Positions 52,226 through 63,010 of a stretch of DNA of 64,000 bases are shown piece after piece; the first letter of the stretch is position 1, and every line of letters starts with the position of its first letter. The notes under the pieces were generated by a model, which had not been told where the DNA came from, ran no database searches, and saw only the letters and a list, made by a program, of their open reading frames with translations. A program made the position numbers and the translations under genes. Source of the stretch: Stomoxys calcitrans (lineage: Eukaryota; Arthropoda; Insecta; Diptera; Muscidae); contig NC_081556.1 of the NCBI RefSeq assembly GCF_963082655.1, forward strand, positions 67,999,227 to 68,063,226, given 5' to 3'.

Positions 52226-52621
52226 TCACAACTGTGTAATCTGTAATCTGTGAGTTATAAATTTTTATAAAAAAAAGTCCTACTCGTGCCGTATTATTTG
52301 TGCCTTCTATCAGACGTTTTGGATGTCCCGATTACCCGCTTCCCGATGATTTTAAATAGCAGAGATGCGAGAATCATTCGTGGTCAACAATATAAGAAAA
52401 AGATCTTCGTTTGTACAATTTCATAATTTTTATATTTGTAAAATCTGTACCGTAAAAGACGTTTCCTCCATGATAAACAATTAGTACATAGTATGTTTGT
52501 ATAGTATGTATGTATGTACAATCCCAAGAATTAGAAACGCGAAGCGCGTCTAAAAATGTTCAAATCGCCTCATCCTAATGTATGTATATCTAAGCACTGA
52601 GGTTAATACATTTGAAAATCT
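52226..52621. other. spacer, nothing recognised
   Basis: About 400 bp, AT-rich, with 'gtatgtatgtatgtac' near 52,500. No gene. Confidence 0.35.
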
Positions 52622-53265
52622 CCTGCTTACTTTACTTAAATTGGCTATGACAGAATATTTGTTCCACTAGCCAAACGTAGAATAGCGTTCCAATCGCCTC
52701 GATCTTCTGCGCTCATACTAAAATCTGTGACACCAAGTTTCGAGGTGTCTCCCACCACTTGATCTTTCCATCGGGATTTTGGTCTTCCCGGTTCCCGGTG
52801 TTTGCCTTCAAAAGACTTCTTTGCTGGAGTTTCTTCATCCATTCTGGCAACATGACCTAGCCAACGCAGCCATTGTATTATGATGCGTGTAACTATGCTA
52901 TCGTCGTCATACAGCTCGGACAGCTCGTGGTTCATACGTCGTCTATATTCTCCATTAACGCAAACTGGTCCATATATTTTACGAAGAATATTTTTCTCAA
53001 ATACTCCAAGCACTGCCTCATCGGCTTTCACAAGTACCCATGCCTCAGAACCATATAACAGCACGGGTAGTATCAGTGTCTTGTATAGTGTAATCTTCGT
53101 CTGTCGAGAGGTGGACTTGTTTCTAAACTGCTTACTTAGTCCAGAGTAGCATCTGTTTGCCAGTATTATTCTTCGCTTAATCTCAAAACTGGTGTCATTC
53201 GTTTCGGTTGCGGCGGTGCCGAGGCAGATTAAGTTACTACTGTGGTTCCCAACTTTGAAAATCAC
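52622..53265 (-). pseudogene. LINE-C RT C-terminal region, longest open copy
   Basis: A 206-codon open frame: NDTSFEIKRRIILANRCYSG, TKITLYKTLILPVLLYGSEA, EYRRRMNHELSELYDDDSIV, TRIIIQWLRWLGHVARMDEE and PGRPKSRWKDQVVGDTSKLG, ending GDWNAILRLASGTNILS. This is the whole region after the RT active site of an RTE-like ORF2, including the RWLGHVARMD and GRPK-RWKDQV signature blocks. No YADD is present because the copy is 5'-truncated at about 53,245. The start Met is incidental. A TAAG-type tail lies at 52,622-52,640. It is the least decayed LINE-C protein segment in the window, suggesting a younger insertion. Confidence 0.85.
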
Positions 53266-54600
53266 ATACTTTTCAAACTGTAATAATTTTCAAATGTAAT
53301 AATTAATAATTCTTGTACAATTTCTCGAGCCATTAAGTTGAAGGAAGTACTTTATTTCTGACTTGGAAATACATCACCAAGCAGTTACTAGTTACTCCAC
53401 GCAGCAAAGTTCGTAGAAAAATGTAAACGTGATACCAACAACCCTGTGATACATGTTGTATTATCTATACGTACTTGTGTATCTACCAAGAGCTTTCGCT
53501 GAGACAGGGGGACAAACGCATAAGGAATGTGTTGTATATGTAAATATGTATACGTAAACTTCATGCCATGTTGATGACATTGTTGTTAATATTTTATGAA
53601 ACAGAATTACAAACGTATATCATGATGTATATAAGAAATGCGATTAGAACTGGCCACTATGTCCAGCAACCTGCAATAATGACAGAAATGAAAGACAGAC
53701 GGCATAAACTTGTACGGCTTCGAAATGTCAATGAAAGAACGAAATTAAATAAATAAAAATAACACTAATCGATTTTAATAACAAGAAATTCAATTTCATA
53801 ACATAACGAACGCTGCTATCCATTGCTATCCCCCGGTACAGTGTAAGCATTTTTGTCAAATCGATTTTGTGATTGCGACATATGTATGTGAAGGATGAAC
53901 AGTGTGAAACAATATTCGATTGACTGGGCAAGAGATAGCTCTTAATCAGATTTGCCACTTAGTACACGGGACCAACGAAACAAGAACTACCACACAAGTC
54001 TGTGCACTTATTTGACAAATAATTCGCATTTAATCCCACCACAATCCTTTCCGAGCAAATGTATCTATCTAAACCAAACAACTGTGTGTATAGTGCATGA
54101 GTTAGTAAAGACAACCATATGGATTACAGAACATTTTGGTGGCCGGAGAACTTACTCGTTGGATTACATTGATTGCGGTGTGGTCAGCTTATCTGCGAAA
54201 ATCAATCGTGCCGATTTCAAAGCCAGGACAAACAGCGCAGCAAGTGCGACCAAATGGGAATAGGGAAAGAAAAGAAACGTAACGAAACACAACAAAGAAT
54301 TATAAAAGGATATTAAATTGTGAAGAATCCTTACAATGACATACGAATAAGGTGATAATTACAAACAATGCCTTTACTTACACTCCAATATGATACTTTC
54401 ATGTAATAATATTTGGAATGGCAACCAACTTACACCCCTCCATACTACAAGTGTCTGTCTGCATTTTCTGCTCATTCATTCTTTTTCCTTAGACATGGGT
54501 TGACAATTATACATAGAATGTACTTCACAGAGCAAATACTTATACCTTAAGTATGAAATTTCCAACAGCTTGTTGGTTGTAGATTGGAATGAAGGGAAAT
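53266..54600. other. apparently low-copy non-coding DNA
   Basis: No repeat phrase is shared with the rest of the window. The frames at 53,728-53,958 (minus) and 53,952-54,263 (plus) show no known motif. Confidence 0.35.
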
Positions 54601-54835
54601 TTACTAAGCAGGGCCTTTACTTTCAAGGCCGCCATGGCACATCAGATCCACTTTTATTTGTGGGTAGTACTTTTGGGGAAAGTGGCAGAGTCCGACCCCC
54701 TTCCAATATCAACAAATTATATAGCCTATGTTTCCTGCACAATCTGTGAAAATTTCAAGATAATCGGTTCAGCCGTTTTCGAGTCTATACGGAACAAACA
54801 AACACAAATTCAATTTCATATATAAGAAGTTATAT
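54601..54835 (+). repeat. dispersed repeat with 'ATCGGTTCAGCCGTTTT' tail
   Basis: 'gaaaatttcaagataatcgg' then 'ttcagccgttttcgagtcta' and 'acaaacaaacacaaattc' are wording common at 3' ends of insect dispersed repeats, probably a LINE or SINE tail. No second copy occurs in this window, so the assignment rests on recall. Confidence 0.4.
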
Positions 54836-54974
54836 ATATTATTATAATATATTATTATTATTTTAATTTTATATGCTTCATTTTCATTCAATTAATTTGA
54901 TTGGAATTTTCTTAAATCATTTTGAAAAAAAACCCGAAACAAGATCTCACACTCGAAGTAGCCGTATCAGGGTA

Positions 54975-55570
54975 GGTCGTAAGGCCCAAAAATCTTTTTT
55001 GGGCGTTATGACCGATCATCTTACAAAACACTTGAAACTTACTGCAAATGCTAAACTACTCACATGTCAATAAGTGCTGTCCGACTCAAGTTTTAAGCTC
55101 AATGATAAGAAACCTCCTTTTTATAGCCGAGTCCAAAAGGCATGCCGCAGTGCGAAACATCCTTGGGGAGAAGTGTTTATATGACATAATACCTCACAAA
55201 TATCACCAGCGTTAGGAGGGGATAACCACCGCTTTTTATTTTGTCCGATGTTATCGCCAGGATTTGAACGCAGACGTTTAGCGTTATAGGCGGCCATAGG
55301 CTACAGTGGCACAAATTCGATATACACATTCGGGGCAAAATGTCCCAACCCTAAAAAGATATTAGAGAGTTAAAGAAGGCGCAGCAGAGCGGGCCCGGTT
55401 CGGCTAGACAGTCAAGACTATCAAGAAATTTTTGGGCTCTCTGCCTTCTTTTTGATTGGGCGTTATGTCCGTCTGTATACAGATCACAACGGCCCAAGAA
55501 AAATTGGGGGTTATAAACTCCACTAAAGCGGGCATAAAGCCCAAAAAAATTTTAGGCTATGACCGGTAAC
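54975..55570. repeat. unclassified repeat with hairpin motif GGGCGTTATGACCG
   Basis: Hairpins at 54,975-55,013 (18-bp arms, two mismatches) and about 55,527-55,568, plus a related word at 55,455-55,475 ('attgggcgttatgtccgt'). A SINE lies between them. Confidence 0.4.
55068..55312 (-). mobile_element. tRNA-derived SINE, minus orientation, near full length
   Basis: On the minus strand it begins with 'tagcctatggccgcctataa', 'cgctaaacgtctgc' and GTTCAAATCC (B box). It continues 'gggttatcccctcctaacgc', 'gctataaaaaggaggtttct' and 'tcattgagcttaaaacttga', ending at 'gtcggacagcact'. Orientation and order match 61,457-61,751 with about 20 percent divergence by eye. Confidence 0.75.
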
Positions 55571-55636
55571 CGTTTTGTAATAGTATAATTTCCCTAAGCA
55601 GCGAAGGACGAAATGAAATGCCAAATTAGTTTTCAA

Positions 55637-56948
55637 ACAAGTAAAAGCGTGCTAAGTTCGGCCGGGCCGAATCTTATATACCCTCCACCATGGATCGCAT
55701 TTGTCGAGTTCTTTTCCCGGCATCTCTTTTTAGGCAAAAAAAGGAATTAAGAAAAGATTTGCTCTGCTATTAGAGCGATATCAAGATATTAAATTATATG
55801 TTGGAGACCTGTGTAAAATGTCAGCCAATTCGAATAAGAATTGCGCCCTTTGTGGGCTCAAGAAGTAAAATAGAGAGATCGATTTATATGGGAGCTGTAT
55901 CGGGCTATATACCGATTCAGACCATAATAAACACGTATGTTGATGGTCATGAGAGAATCCGAGAATTTCAGGCAAACCAAATAATAATTGCGACCTCTAG
56001 AGGCTCAAGAAGTGAATATCCCAGATCGGTTTATATGGCAGCTATATCAGGTTATGGACCGATTTGAACCATACTTAGCACAGTTATTGGATATCGTAAC
56101 AAAACACGTCGTGCAAAATTTTATTCCAATCGAATAAGAATTGCGCCCTCTAGAGGCTCAAGAAGTCAAGACCCAAGATCGGTTTATATAACAGCTATAT
56201 AAGGTTATGGACCGATTTGAACCGTACTTAGCACAGTTATTGGATATCGTAACAAAACACGTCGTGCAAAATTTCATTCCAATCGGATAAGAATTGCGCA
56301 CTCTAGAGGCTCAAGAAGTCAAAACCCCAGATCGGTGTATATGGCAGCTATATCAGGTTATGGACCGATTTAAACCATACTTGGCACAGTTGTTCGATAT
56401 AATAACAAAACACGTCGTGCAAAATTTCATTCTAATCGGATAAGAATTGCGCCCTCTAGAGGCTCAAGGAGTCAAGATCTAAGATCGGTTTATATTGCAG
56501 CTATATCAGGTTATGAACGGACTTGAACCATACTTAGCACAGTTGTTGGATGTCATAACAAAACACGTCGTGCAAAATTTCATCCCAATCGGATAAGAAT
56601 TGCGCACTCTAGAGGCTCAAGAAGTCAAGACCCAAGATCGGTTTATATGGCAGCTATATCAGAACATGGACCGATATGGCCCATTTACAATACCAACCGA
56701 CCTACACTAATAAGAAGTATTTGTGCAAAATTTCAAGCCGCTAGCTCTACTCCTTCGGAAGTTAGCGTGCTTTCGACAGACAGACGGACGGACGGACGGA
56801 CAGACGGACGGACATGGCTAGATCGACATAAAATTTCACGACAATCAAGAATATATATACTTTATGGGGTCTCAGACGAATATTTCGAGTAGTTACAATC
56901 AGAATGACGAAATTAGTATACCCCCCATCTTATGGTGGAGGGTATAAT
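55637..56948 (+). repeat. P2 element, plus orientation (long twin of 14-kb copy)
   Basis: Complete from ACAAGTAAAAGCGTGC to GGGTATAA. Monomers start at 56,027, 56,180, 56,333, 56,486 and 56,639, an exact 153-bp spacing. It is nearly identical to 14,152-15,175 outside two inserted monomers (306 bp) and a shorter (GACR)n tract. Confidence 0.9.
56775..56813 (+). repeat. (GACR)n microsatellite of the mini-me core
   Basis: 39 bp of GACA/GACG tetramers before ATGGCTAGATCGACATAAAA. It is 16 bp shorter than in the twin element. Confidence 0.85.
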
Positions 56949-57715
56949 GAAAGAAAAATTAAGTTTGGTCTAGGCAAAGTAATGGACATAAACCTTTTTT
57001 TTTACCCACCATTATATCACCTCGATATATTGAACTAAAAACCCTATAAATTGTATATACTCTTGATAGTCTTGACTGTCTGGATCTACGGCCTTAAGAA
57101 GGTTAATTTTTACCTGATTGGGCAGAAAGTTGTATGTTAAGTACAGATGTGCCACTCAACAAAGTTCATTTGTGTAAGTTTTTTGTGGAATCCCAGATTC
57201 GACCCGGCCGAACTAATGAGTGCTGCTGCTTCTAGTATAAAGCCCGTAATGATAAAAACACAACCAGTTTTTGATTATTAGGTAACATAGCGCACCAGGA
57301 GTAATGCGGTCATTTAATAAGGTCTAAAATTAAAAACATAGCCAAGGTTAAAAAATGAGCAAATTAAAATAATAATTATCATAAACTATACTCCATATAA
57401 ATACAAGGTAATTAGGCCCTCTAAAGGCCTTGTCCTCTGAAAAATCATCACAGGCTTCATATTTCAAAATGTCGTTAATGTAGATATCACACGAAATCAT
57501 ATGGAAACATTTGTGTCATGACTATGAACACAGGGATATTTACTCCTTACTAGTTACACGAAATGTAATCCGATAAAATGTGGGTGCGGTGAAGCGTTAA
57601 ACTCACGACATTAAAGTGACAATATCATACGTTGCATAATATGTCAAATGACTGAATTTCCGATCAAAATTCCTGTGGCCTAGGAGCCTTTTGGACTACC
57701 AACAATAACTATTTA
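56949..57715. other. AT-rich DNA with a decayed P2-like trace
   Basis: 'aaccctataaattgtatata' with 'ctcttgatagtcttgactgt' near 57,040, and 'attcgacccggccgaact' at 57,197, look like remnants of a P2 in unknown orientation. Nothing else is seen. Confidence 0.35.
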
Positions 57716-58146
57716 CAGTAATACCTCGATTTACGTCGTTTTTGGTTTCAAGAAATAGCGACATAAATCAAAGTTCAAATACATCATACGTCAAACTGCC
57801 AATTTTATTAGTTGAGTTTAACTATGTATTTTGAAATGTATACCCTCAATTTTTCCTTTTAATCCTAATAAGCAAATTATAAAATAATATGGCTATCGGT
57901 TAACGATAACCTGTTCCGACATTCGGTAACTGATGAACGGTGGGGTATTTGGTCTTCAAACTGGCGTTTTATCTGTTTTTTAAATTGCCGATATTAATCG
58001 ATTTTTGATTAACGACAAAATAGGCACAATTCAATGACTATATCCGAAAATACAGCAATATTTATCGAAAACTTTGATCTCTAGTTCAGCTCGAAAATTA
58101 AACTTTTTCAATGCTTCTTTGAAAAGTGAACAAAAGGGAAAATAAA

Positions 58147-60016
58147 ACAAGTAAAAAGGCGTTAAGTTCGGTCGGGCTGAACTTTGGATACCCACCACCT
58201 AGGGTATATATGTAAACCACCTTTCAACAAAATCATGTGAAAATTGCATTTCTTATGTCCGGTAGCAGTTATATCGAAATATGATCCGATTTGGACCAAA
58301 TACTAATAAGTACAAGTCATTGTTTAATTGTGTATAACAAACTATTGGTCTTTTTAGTAGCTATATCTAAAACTAAACCGATCTGAACCATATACAACAT
58401 GGATATCGAAAAGCCTAACACAAGTCAATGTGTCAAATTTCAGTTAACTCGGATTATAAATACGCCTTTTTTGGGGCCTAGACTTTAAATCGAATTATCG
58501 GTCTATATGGCAGCTATATGCAAATCTTGATCGATCTAGACCAAATTGCAGAAAAATGTTGAAGGGCCTAACGCAAATCACTGTTCCAAACTTCGGCGAA
58601 ATTGGACAATAAATGCGCATTTTATAGGCCCAAAACCTAAACCCAGACATCGGTCTATATGGCAGCTATATCCAAACCTGGACCGATCTGTGCCATAATG
58701 CAGAAATATGTCAAGGGGCCCAACTTAACTCACCGTTCCAAATTTCGGCGACATCGGACAATAAATGCGCCTTTTATGGGCCCAAAACTTTAAATCGAGA
58801 AATCGGTTATATGACAGCTATATCCAAATCTGGACCGATCTGAGCCAAATTCACGAAGGATGTCGAAGGGCCAAATACAACTCACTGTCCCATATTTCAG
58901 CAAAATTGGATTGTAAATGTGGCTTTTATGGGCCTAAGACCCTAAATCGGAGGATCGGTCTATATGGCAGCTATATCCAAACCTGGACCGATCTGTGCCA
59001 TAATGCAGAAATATGTCAAGGGGCCCAACTTAACTCACCGTTCCAAATTTCGGCGACATCGGACAATAAATGCGCCTTTTATGGGCCCAAAACTTTAAAT
59101 CGAGAAATCGGTTATATGGCAGCTATATCCAAATCTGGACCGATCTGAGCCAAATTCACGAAGGATGTCGAAGGGCCTAATACAACTCACTGTCCCATAT
59201 TTCAGCAAAATTGGATTGTAAATGTGGCTTTTATGGGCCTAAGACCCTAAATCGGAGGATCGGTCTATATGGCAGCTATATCCAAACCTGGACCGATCTG
59301 TGCCATAATGCAGAAATATGTCAAGGGGCCCAACTTAACTCACCGTTCCAAATTTCGGCGACATCGGACAATAAATGCGCCTTTTATGGGCCCAAAACTT
59401 TAAATCGAGAAATCGGTTATATGGCAGCTATATCCAAATCTGGACCGATCTGAGCCAAATTCACGAAGGATGTCGAAGGGCCTAATACAACTCACTGTCC
59501 CATATTTCAGCAAAATTGGATTGTAAATGTGGCTTTTATGGGCCTAAGACCCTAAATCGGAGGATCGGTCTATATGGCAGCTATATCCAAATCTGAGCCG
59601 ATCTGAGCCAAATTCACGGAGGATGGAGGATGCCTAACACAACTCACTGTCCCAAATTTCAGCAAAATCGGGTAATAAATGTGGTTTTTATGGGCCTAAG
59701 ACACTAAATCGGACGATCGGTCTATATGAGGGGTATATCAAGATATAGTCCGATATAGCCCATCTTCGAACTTAATCTGCTTATGGACAAGAAAAGAATC
59801 TGTGCAAAGTTTCAGCTCAATGTCTCGATTTTTGAAGCCTGTAGCGTGATTTCAACAGACATGCGGACAGACGGACGGACATGTCTAGATCGTCTTAGAT
59901 TTTCACGCTGATCAAGAATATATATACTTTATAGGGTCGGAAATGGATATTTCGATGTGTTGCAAACGGAATGACAAAATGAATATACCCCCATCCTTTG
60001 GTGGTGGGTATAAAAA
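58147..60016 (+). repeat. P1 element, plus orientation, expanded copy
   Basis: Left end ACAAGTAAAAAGGCG with 'gttcggtcgggctgaac' and ATACCCACCACC; right end 'tttggtggtgggtataaaaa'. It is longer than the copy at 323-1717 because of a tandem dimer expansion (58,651-59,590). The mini-me core lies at 59,857-59,935. Confidence 0.85.
58651..59590 (+). repeat. tandem array, period 305 bp, about 3.1 copies
   Basis: CGGTCTATATGGCAGC recurs at 58,651, 58,956, 59,261 and 59,566. The word 'ttgtaaatgt' recurs at 58,911, 59,216 and 59,521. Every spacing is 305 bp, which is two P1 monomers. Copies 2 and 3 appear identical; copy 1 differs at a few bases. Confidence 0.9.
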
Positions 60017-60469
60017 GAAATAGTTTAAGTCAAAGGATTATGTTTGTTAATATTCAACCTTCAACTTCAAATTTTCAGCAACCCAAAAACATTATTTTAT
60101 TCTAAAACTGTCTCTCGGAAAATTTTTTTTTTTTTGATTTATCTAATTTATCAATTAAGAAATTCACAAAAATCCGCTCTGAGATATTTTAAACATAGGT
60201 AGTTCTCGCTGTCTTCGTGATAATTGTTACAAATTTAAACTTTTTTAGTTTTTATTGGTTCTTTGCAATTTTTGTATAGTAAAAATAATGTTCGATACGT
60301 GCTTTTTATTTGCTCGCCATATACATATATAAAGTGCATATAAGATAAAATCTATTATATAAAAGTGAGTATATAACAAAGAGCTATATTGTTGATATTG
60401 TTTTGTACTCTTATTAATACCTCTAATGTCTCATGTTAAATTTTGTAAAGATCGTACCAAAATTACGTC
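60017..60469. other. AT-rich interior of the inverted-end element
   Basis: No gene recognised between the P1 and the P5 fragment. Confidence 0.35.
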
Positions 60470-60760
60470 GATTTCAGAAAAATTTACTATATCAGGTGAA
60501 AGTTATATATGGGAGTTATATTTAAATATAAACCGATTTCGATGAAATTTTACCGACGTATTGGGACATCAAATAGTACATCTCTTACCAAATCTGGTAA
60601 AGCTCGGACTCAAAATGAGGCTTCAACAACCATAAATGCAAATAACAGATGAAAGATATATATGGGAGCTATATCGAAATCTGAACCTATATTTTCCAAT
60701 TTTTCATTCCTAGGTCGTAAAAAAAATTTTGTTATTTTTTATCAAGAATAGACTCTTCCC
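60470..60760 (+). repeat. P5-like repeat fragment
   Basis: 'gttatatatgggagttatat', 'tatatgggagctatatcgaa' and 'atctgaacctatattttcca' match P5 units. Confidence 0.5.
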
Positions 60761-61395
60761 TGAATTGATCTCCATTTTTAATATCAAATACCCCACTGTG
60801 CTATGCAGAACTTAGTAAAAGATCTTTTTGTGGATTTTGGATCTACGTATGGAATTAGTACACATTTATATGCCATTTATGATTTTAACATGACTCAGAA
60901 ATGCTTCCTGAGCCTTCTTAGCCATTTCCGCCCTTCCGCATATCCATTCTGTACCGTTTGTCCGTCTGTCGTTTTTCGTAATCTGTTTTTAACTCGCTGA
61001 ACTCATTTTTCTGACACAAGTTCAAAAAACAGCCGCAGCGACCAAAATTGGAATTCCACGTATTTACAAAATAAAAAAAAAAAACAAAAATAGTACATCG
61101 AATGGGTTTGCTTTGAAGCTACTGAGACGTCAATCGAATGAAGATGTACCTCGAAGGAACAATTTTTTTAACGACGCAAGTCGAAACGACGATGGCCTAG
61201 ATTACGTAAATCGAGGTATTACTGTGGAATTCTGTGGAAAGGAGTAATATATCTATTTAACCTTATTTATTACGCCTTAAATGGTAACCCATAATAATAA
61301 TGTCAATCGGTACAGAACAATTTTCTGAAAATGGCTTAAGATAGACACTTTGATAAGTATACCAATTTGGTGTCTTGAAAACAATAACGGGGAAT

Positions 61396-61463
61396 AGATT
61401 TAGGTTAGGTAAGGTGATGTTGGAAAGAGGGTGCGGATGCCAATAATCGGTTTGTTGTGTGCA
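61396..61463 (-). mobile_element. LINE-A 3' terminus, split by a SINE
   Basis: 'taggttaggtaaggtgatgt' and 'ggaaagagggtgcggatg' begin LINE-A on the minus strand. 'aatcggtttgttgtgtgc' should continue into 'ctctaattg', which appears at 61,823 after the SINE. Confidence 0.65.
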
Positions 61464-61751
61464 GAGGTTAGCATGTCTGCCTATGACGCTGAACGCCTGG
61501 GTTCGAATCCTGGCGAGACCATCAGAAAAAATTTTCAGCGGTGGTTTTCCCCTCCTAATGCTGCCAACATCTGGGAGGTACTATGCCATGTAAAACTTCT
61601 CTCCACTGCGGCACGCCGTTCTGGCTAGGCTATAAAAAGGAGGGCCCTTATCATTGAGCTTAAAACTTGAATCGGACTGCACTCATTGATATGTGAGAAG
61701 TTTGCCCCTTTTCCTTAGTGGAATGTTCATGGGCAAAATTTGCTTTTTTTT
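61457..61751 (+). mobile_element. tRNA-derived SINE, full-length reference copy
   Basis: The head has an A-box-like TTAGCATGTCTGC at about 61,468-61,480 and a perfect B box GGTTCGAATCC at 61,500-61,510, followed by 'tggcgagaccatcag'. The body ('ggctataaaaaggagggccc', 'gaatcggactgcactcattg', 'gttcatgggcaaaatttgc') is shared with four other copies in the window. It ends in a T-rich run. It sits inside a LINE-A copy. It does not encode a functional tRNA. Confidence 0.85.
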
Positions 61752-62410
61752 GTGTACTCTTAGTAGTAAAAAGTAACCTCAAAAAAGAAAATCTTATTCA
61801 CAAACTCCGTGCTACTTACAAAATCTCTAATCGTTTTTCATATTACGCCCCTAAATTGGTATATGTCTGGTATTGTGTCCTAAAAGCTGGTGTCTGTTTA
61901 CTGACGGCTGTCCGCTTACCTTCAATGCCAAATTGTCTGCTCTTTCATTTCCCCTTAATCCGCTTTGGCCCGGCACCCGACGATGCGGATGGTCCCATCC
62001 TCAGCAAAGGTGTTAATCTCCTTCTTACACTTCAAGACTGTTGTGACATTACCGTTCTGGTTGTTAATACCCAGTTAATAGCCAATTTACTGTCCGTAAA
62101 AATGTTCACACTCGTCGTCATCTCGTTAACACCACACCACCTCATGCATTCCATGATCGCCCAGATCTCTGCCTACAGGACCGTGTTATGGTCAGTCAGT
62201 CTGAAATAGATCTCAGTCCCTGGTTTCTCAATGTAGACCCCAGCTTTGATACATCTGTGTAGCATGAACTTTCAAATGGCAATCCTAGACGGCCCCGCTG
62301 GCAGCAGTGTCTCGCACTCGACCTCAAGTGTCGTCTCAGGTATCGGATCGGAAACCTCTTCTAATCCTTTCAGGTTCCCTATCATCTCCTCTACTATACC
62401 AAAATTGAAT
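61752..62410 (-). pseudogene. LINE-A RNase H region relic (first duplicate)
   Basis: Antisense reading gives the RT-RNase H linker (GIVEEMIGNLKGLEEVSDPI, then PETTLEVECETLLPAG). Broken RNase H codons then match 8,860-9,270, and the 3' region comes near 61,823. The 163-codon plus-strand frame here (61,718-62,209) is an antisense accident. Sequence from 61,564 on is repeated in tandem from about 62,822. Confidence 0.7.
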
Positions 62411-62818
62411 CGGTTGAAAGATTTATTTAAATCCGGACCGATGATCATGAAATTTTGCACACATATTGGGAGTTTTGTAAAGATTGGACGAAAATAGTGG
62501 CTTATTCAACCTTAAAAGGCCAAATCGGCCGAAAGATATATATGGGAGCTGTATCTAAATCATAACCGATTCATATGAAATTCACCTGAAATGAAATTCA
62601 ATTGAAAGCTATAAGAGAATCCGTTAAGCTAAATTTTATTATAATCGGTTAACAAATGACCATTTGCATCATTACTGCAAATCGGACCAACATATATATA
62701 TGGGAGCTATATCCAAATCTGAACAGATTTTGAACTTAATCCGATCATGTTGTGCTAGTGGCATAGGAAAATGTTTTGCAAAATTTTGAGTAGATCGATT
62801 TAAAAATGCGCTTACAAA
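62411..62818 (+). repeat. P5-like repeat fragment (first duplicate)
   Basis: 'gaccgatgatcatgaaattt', 'gatatatatgggagctgtat' and 'atatgggagctatatccaaa' are P5 units. The block joins the second SINE copy at 'aaaggctccaacatctggga'. Confidence 0.55.
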
Positions 62819-62819
62819 G

Positions 62820-63010
62820 GCTCCAACATCTGGGAGGTACTATGCCATGTAAAACTTCTCTCCACTGCGGCACGCCGTTCTGGCTAGGCTATAAAAAGGA
62901 GGGCCCTTATCATTGAGCTTAAAACTTGAATCGGACTGCACTCATTGATATGTGAGAAGTTTGCCCCTTTTCCTTAGTGGAATGTTCATGGGCAAAATTT
63001 GCTTTTTTTT
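62820..63010 (+). mobile_element. SINE body, second duplicate (no tRNA head)
   Basis: Identical to 61,561-61,751. The head is missing because the duplication breakpoint lies inside the SINE, at 'ccaacatctgggaggtacta'. Confidence 0.85.

Larger units (their letters stand above)
57716..61224. mobile_element. 3.5-kb element with 21-bp inverted ends, carrying a P1
   Basis: The left end 57,716-57,736 (CAGTAATACCTCGATTTACG then T) is the exact reverse complement of 61,204-61,224. TA precedes the left end; the right flank reads TGG, so the duplication is incomplete. The ends resemble pogo/Tigger-type DNA transposons (CAG...CCTCG). No transposase frame is readable. A P1 (58,147-60,016) and a P5 fragment occupy much of the interior. 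Confidence 0.65.

Noticed and set aside
58651..59590. Regular repeats suggestive of a CRISPR array
   Set aside because: There are no short conserved repeats with unique spacers. The whole 305-bp unit is repeated, and the genome is eukaryotic.
61460..61530. tRNA gene
   Set aside because: A- and B-box words are present, but no cloverleaf with an anticodon arm fits and the sequence continues as a SINE body. The same holds for 3,888, 5,485, 35,878 and 42,793.
61718..62209. 163-codon plus-strand frame (and its duplicate at 62,977-63,468)
   Set aside because: It lies antisense to LINE-A RNase H and SINE sequence; the sense strand carries the recognisable motifs.
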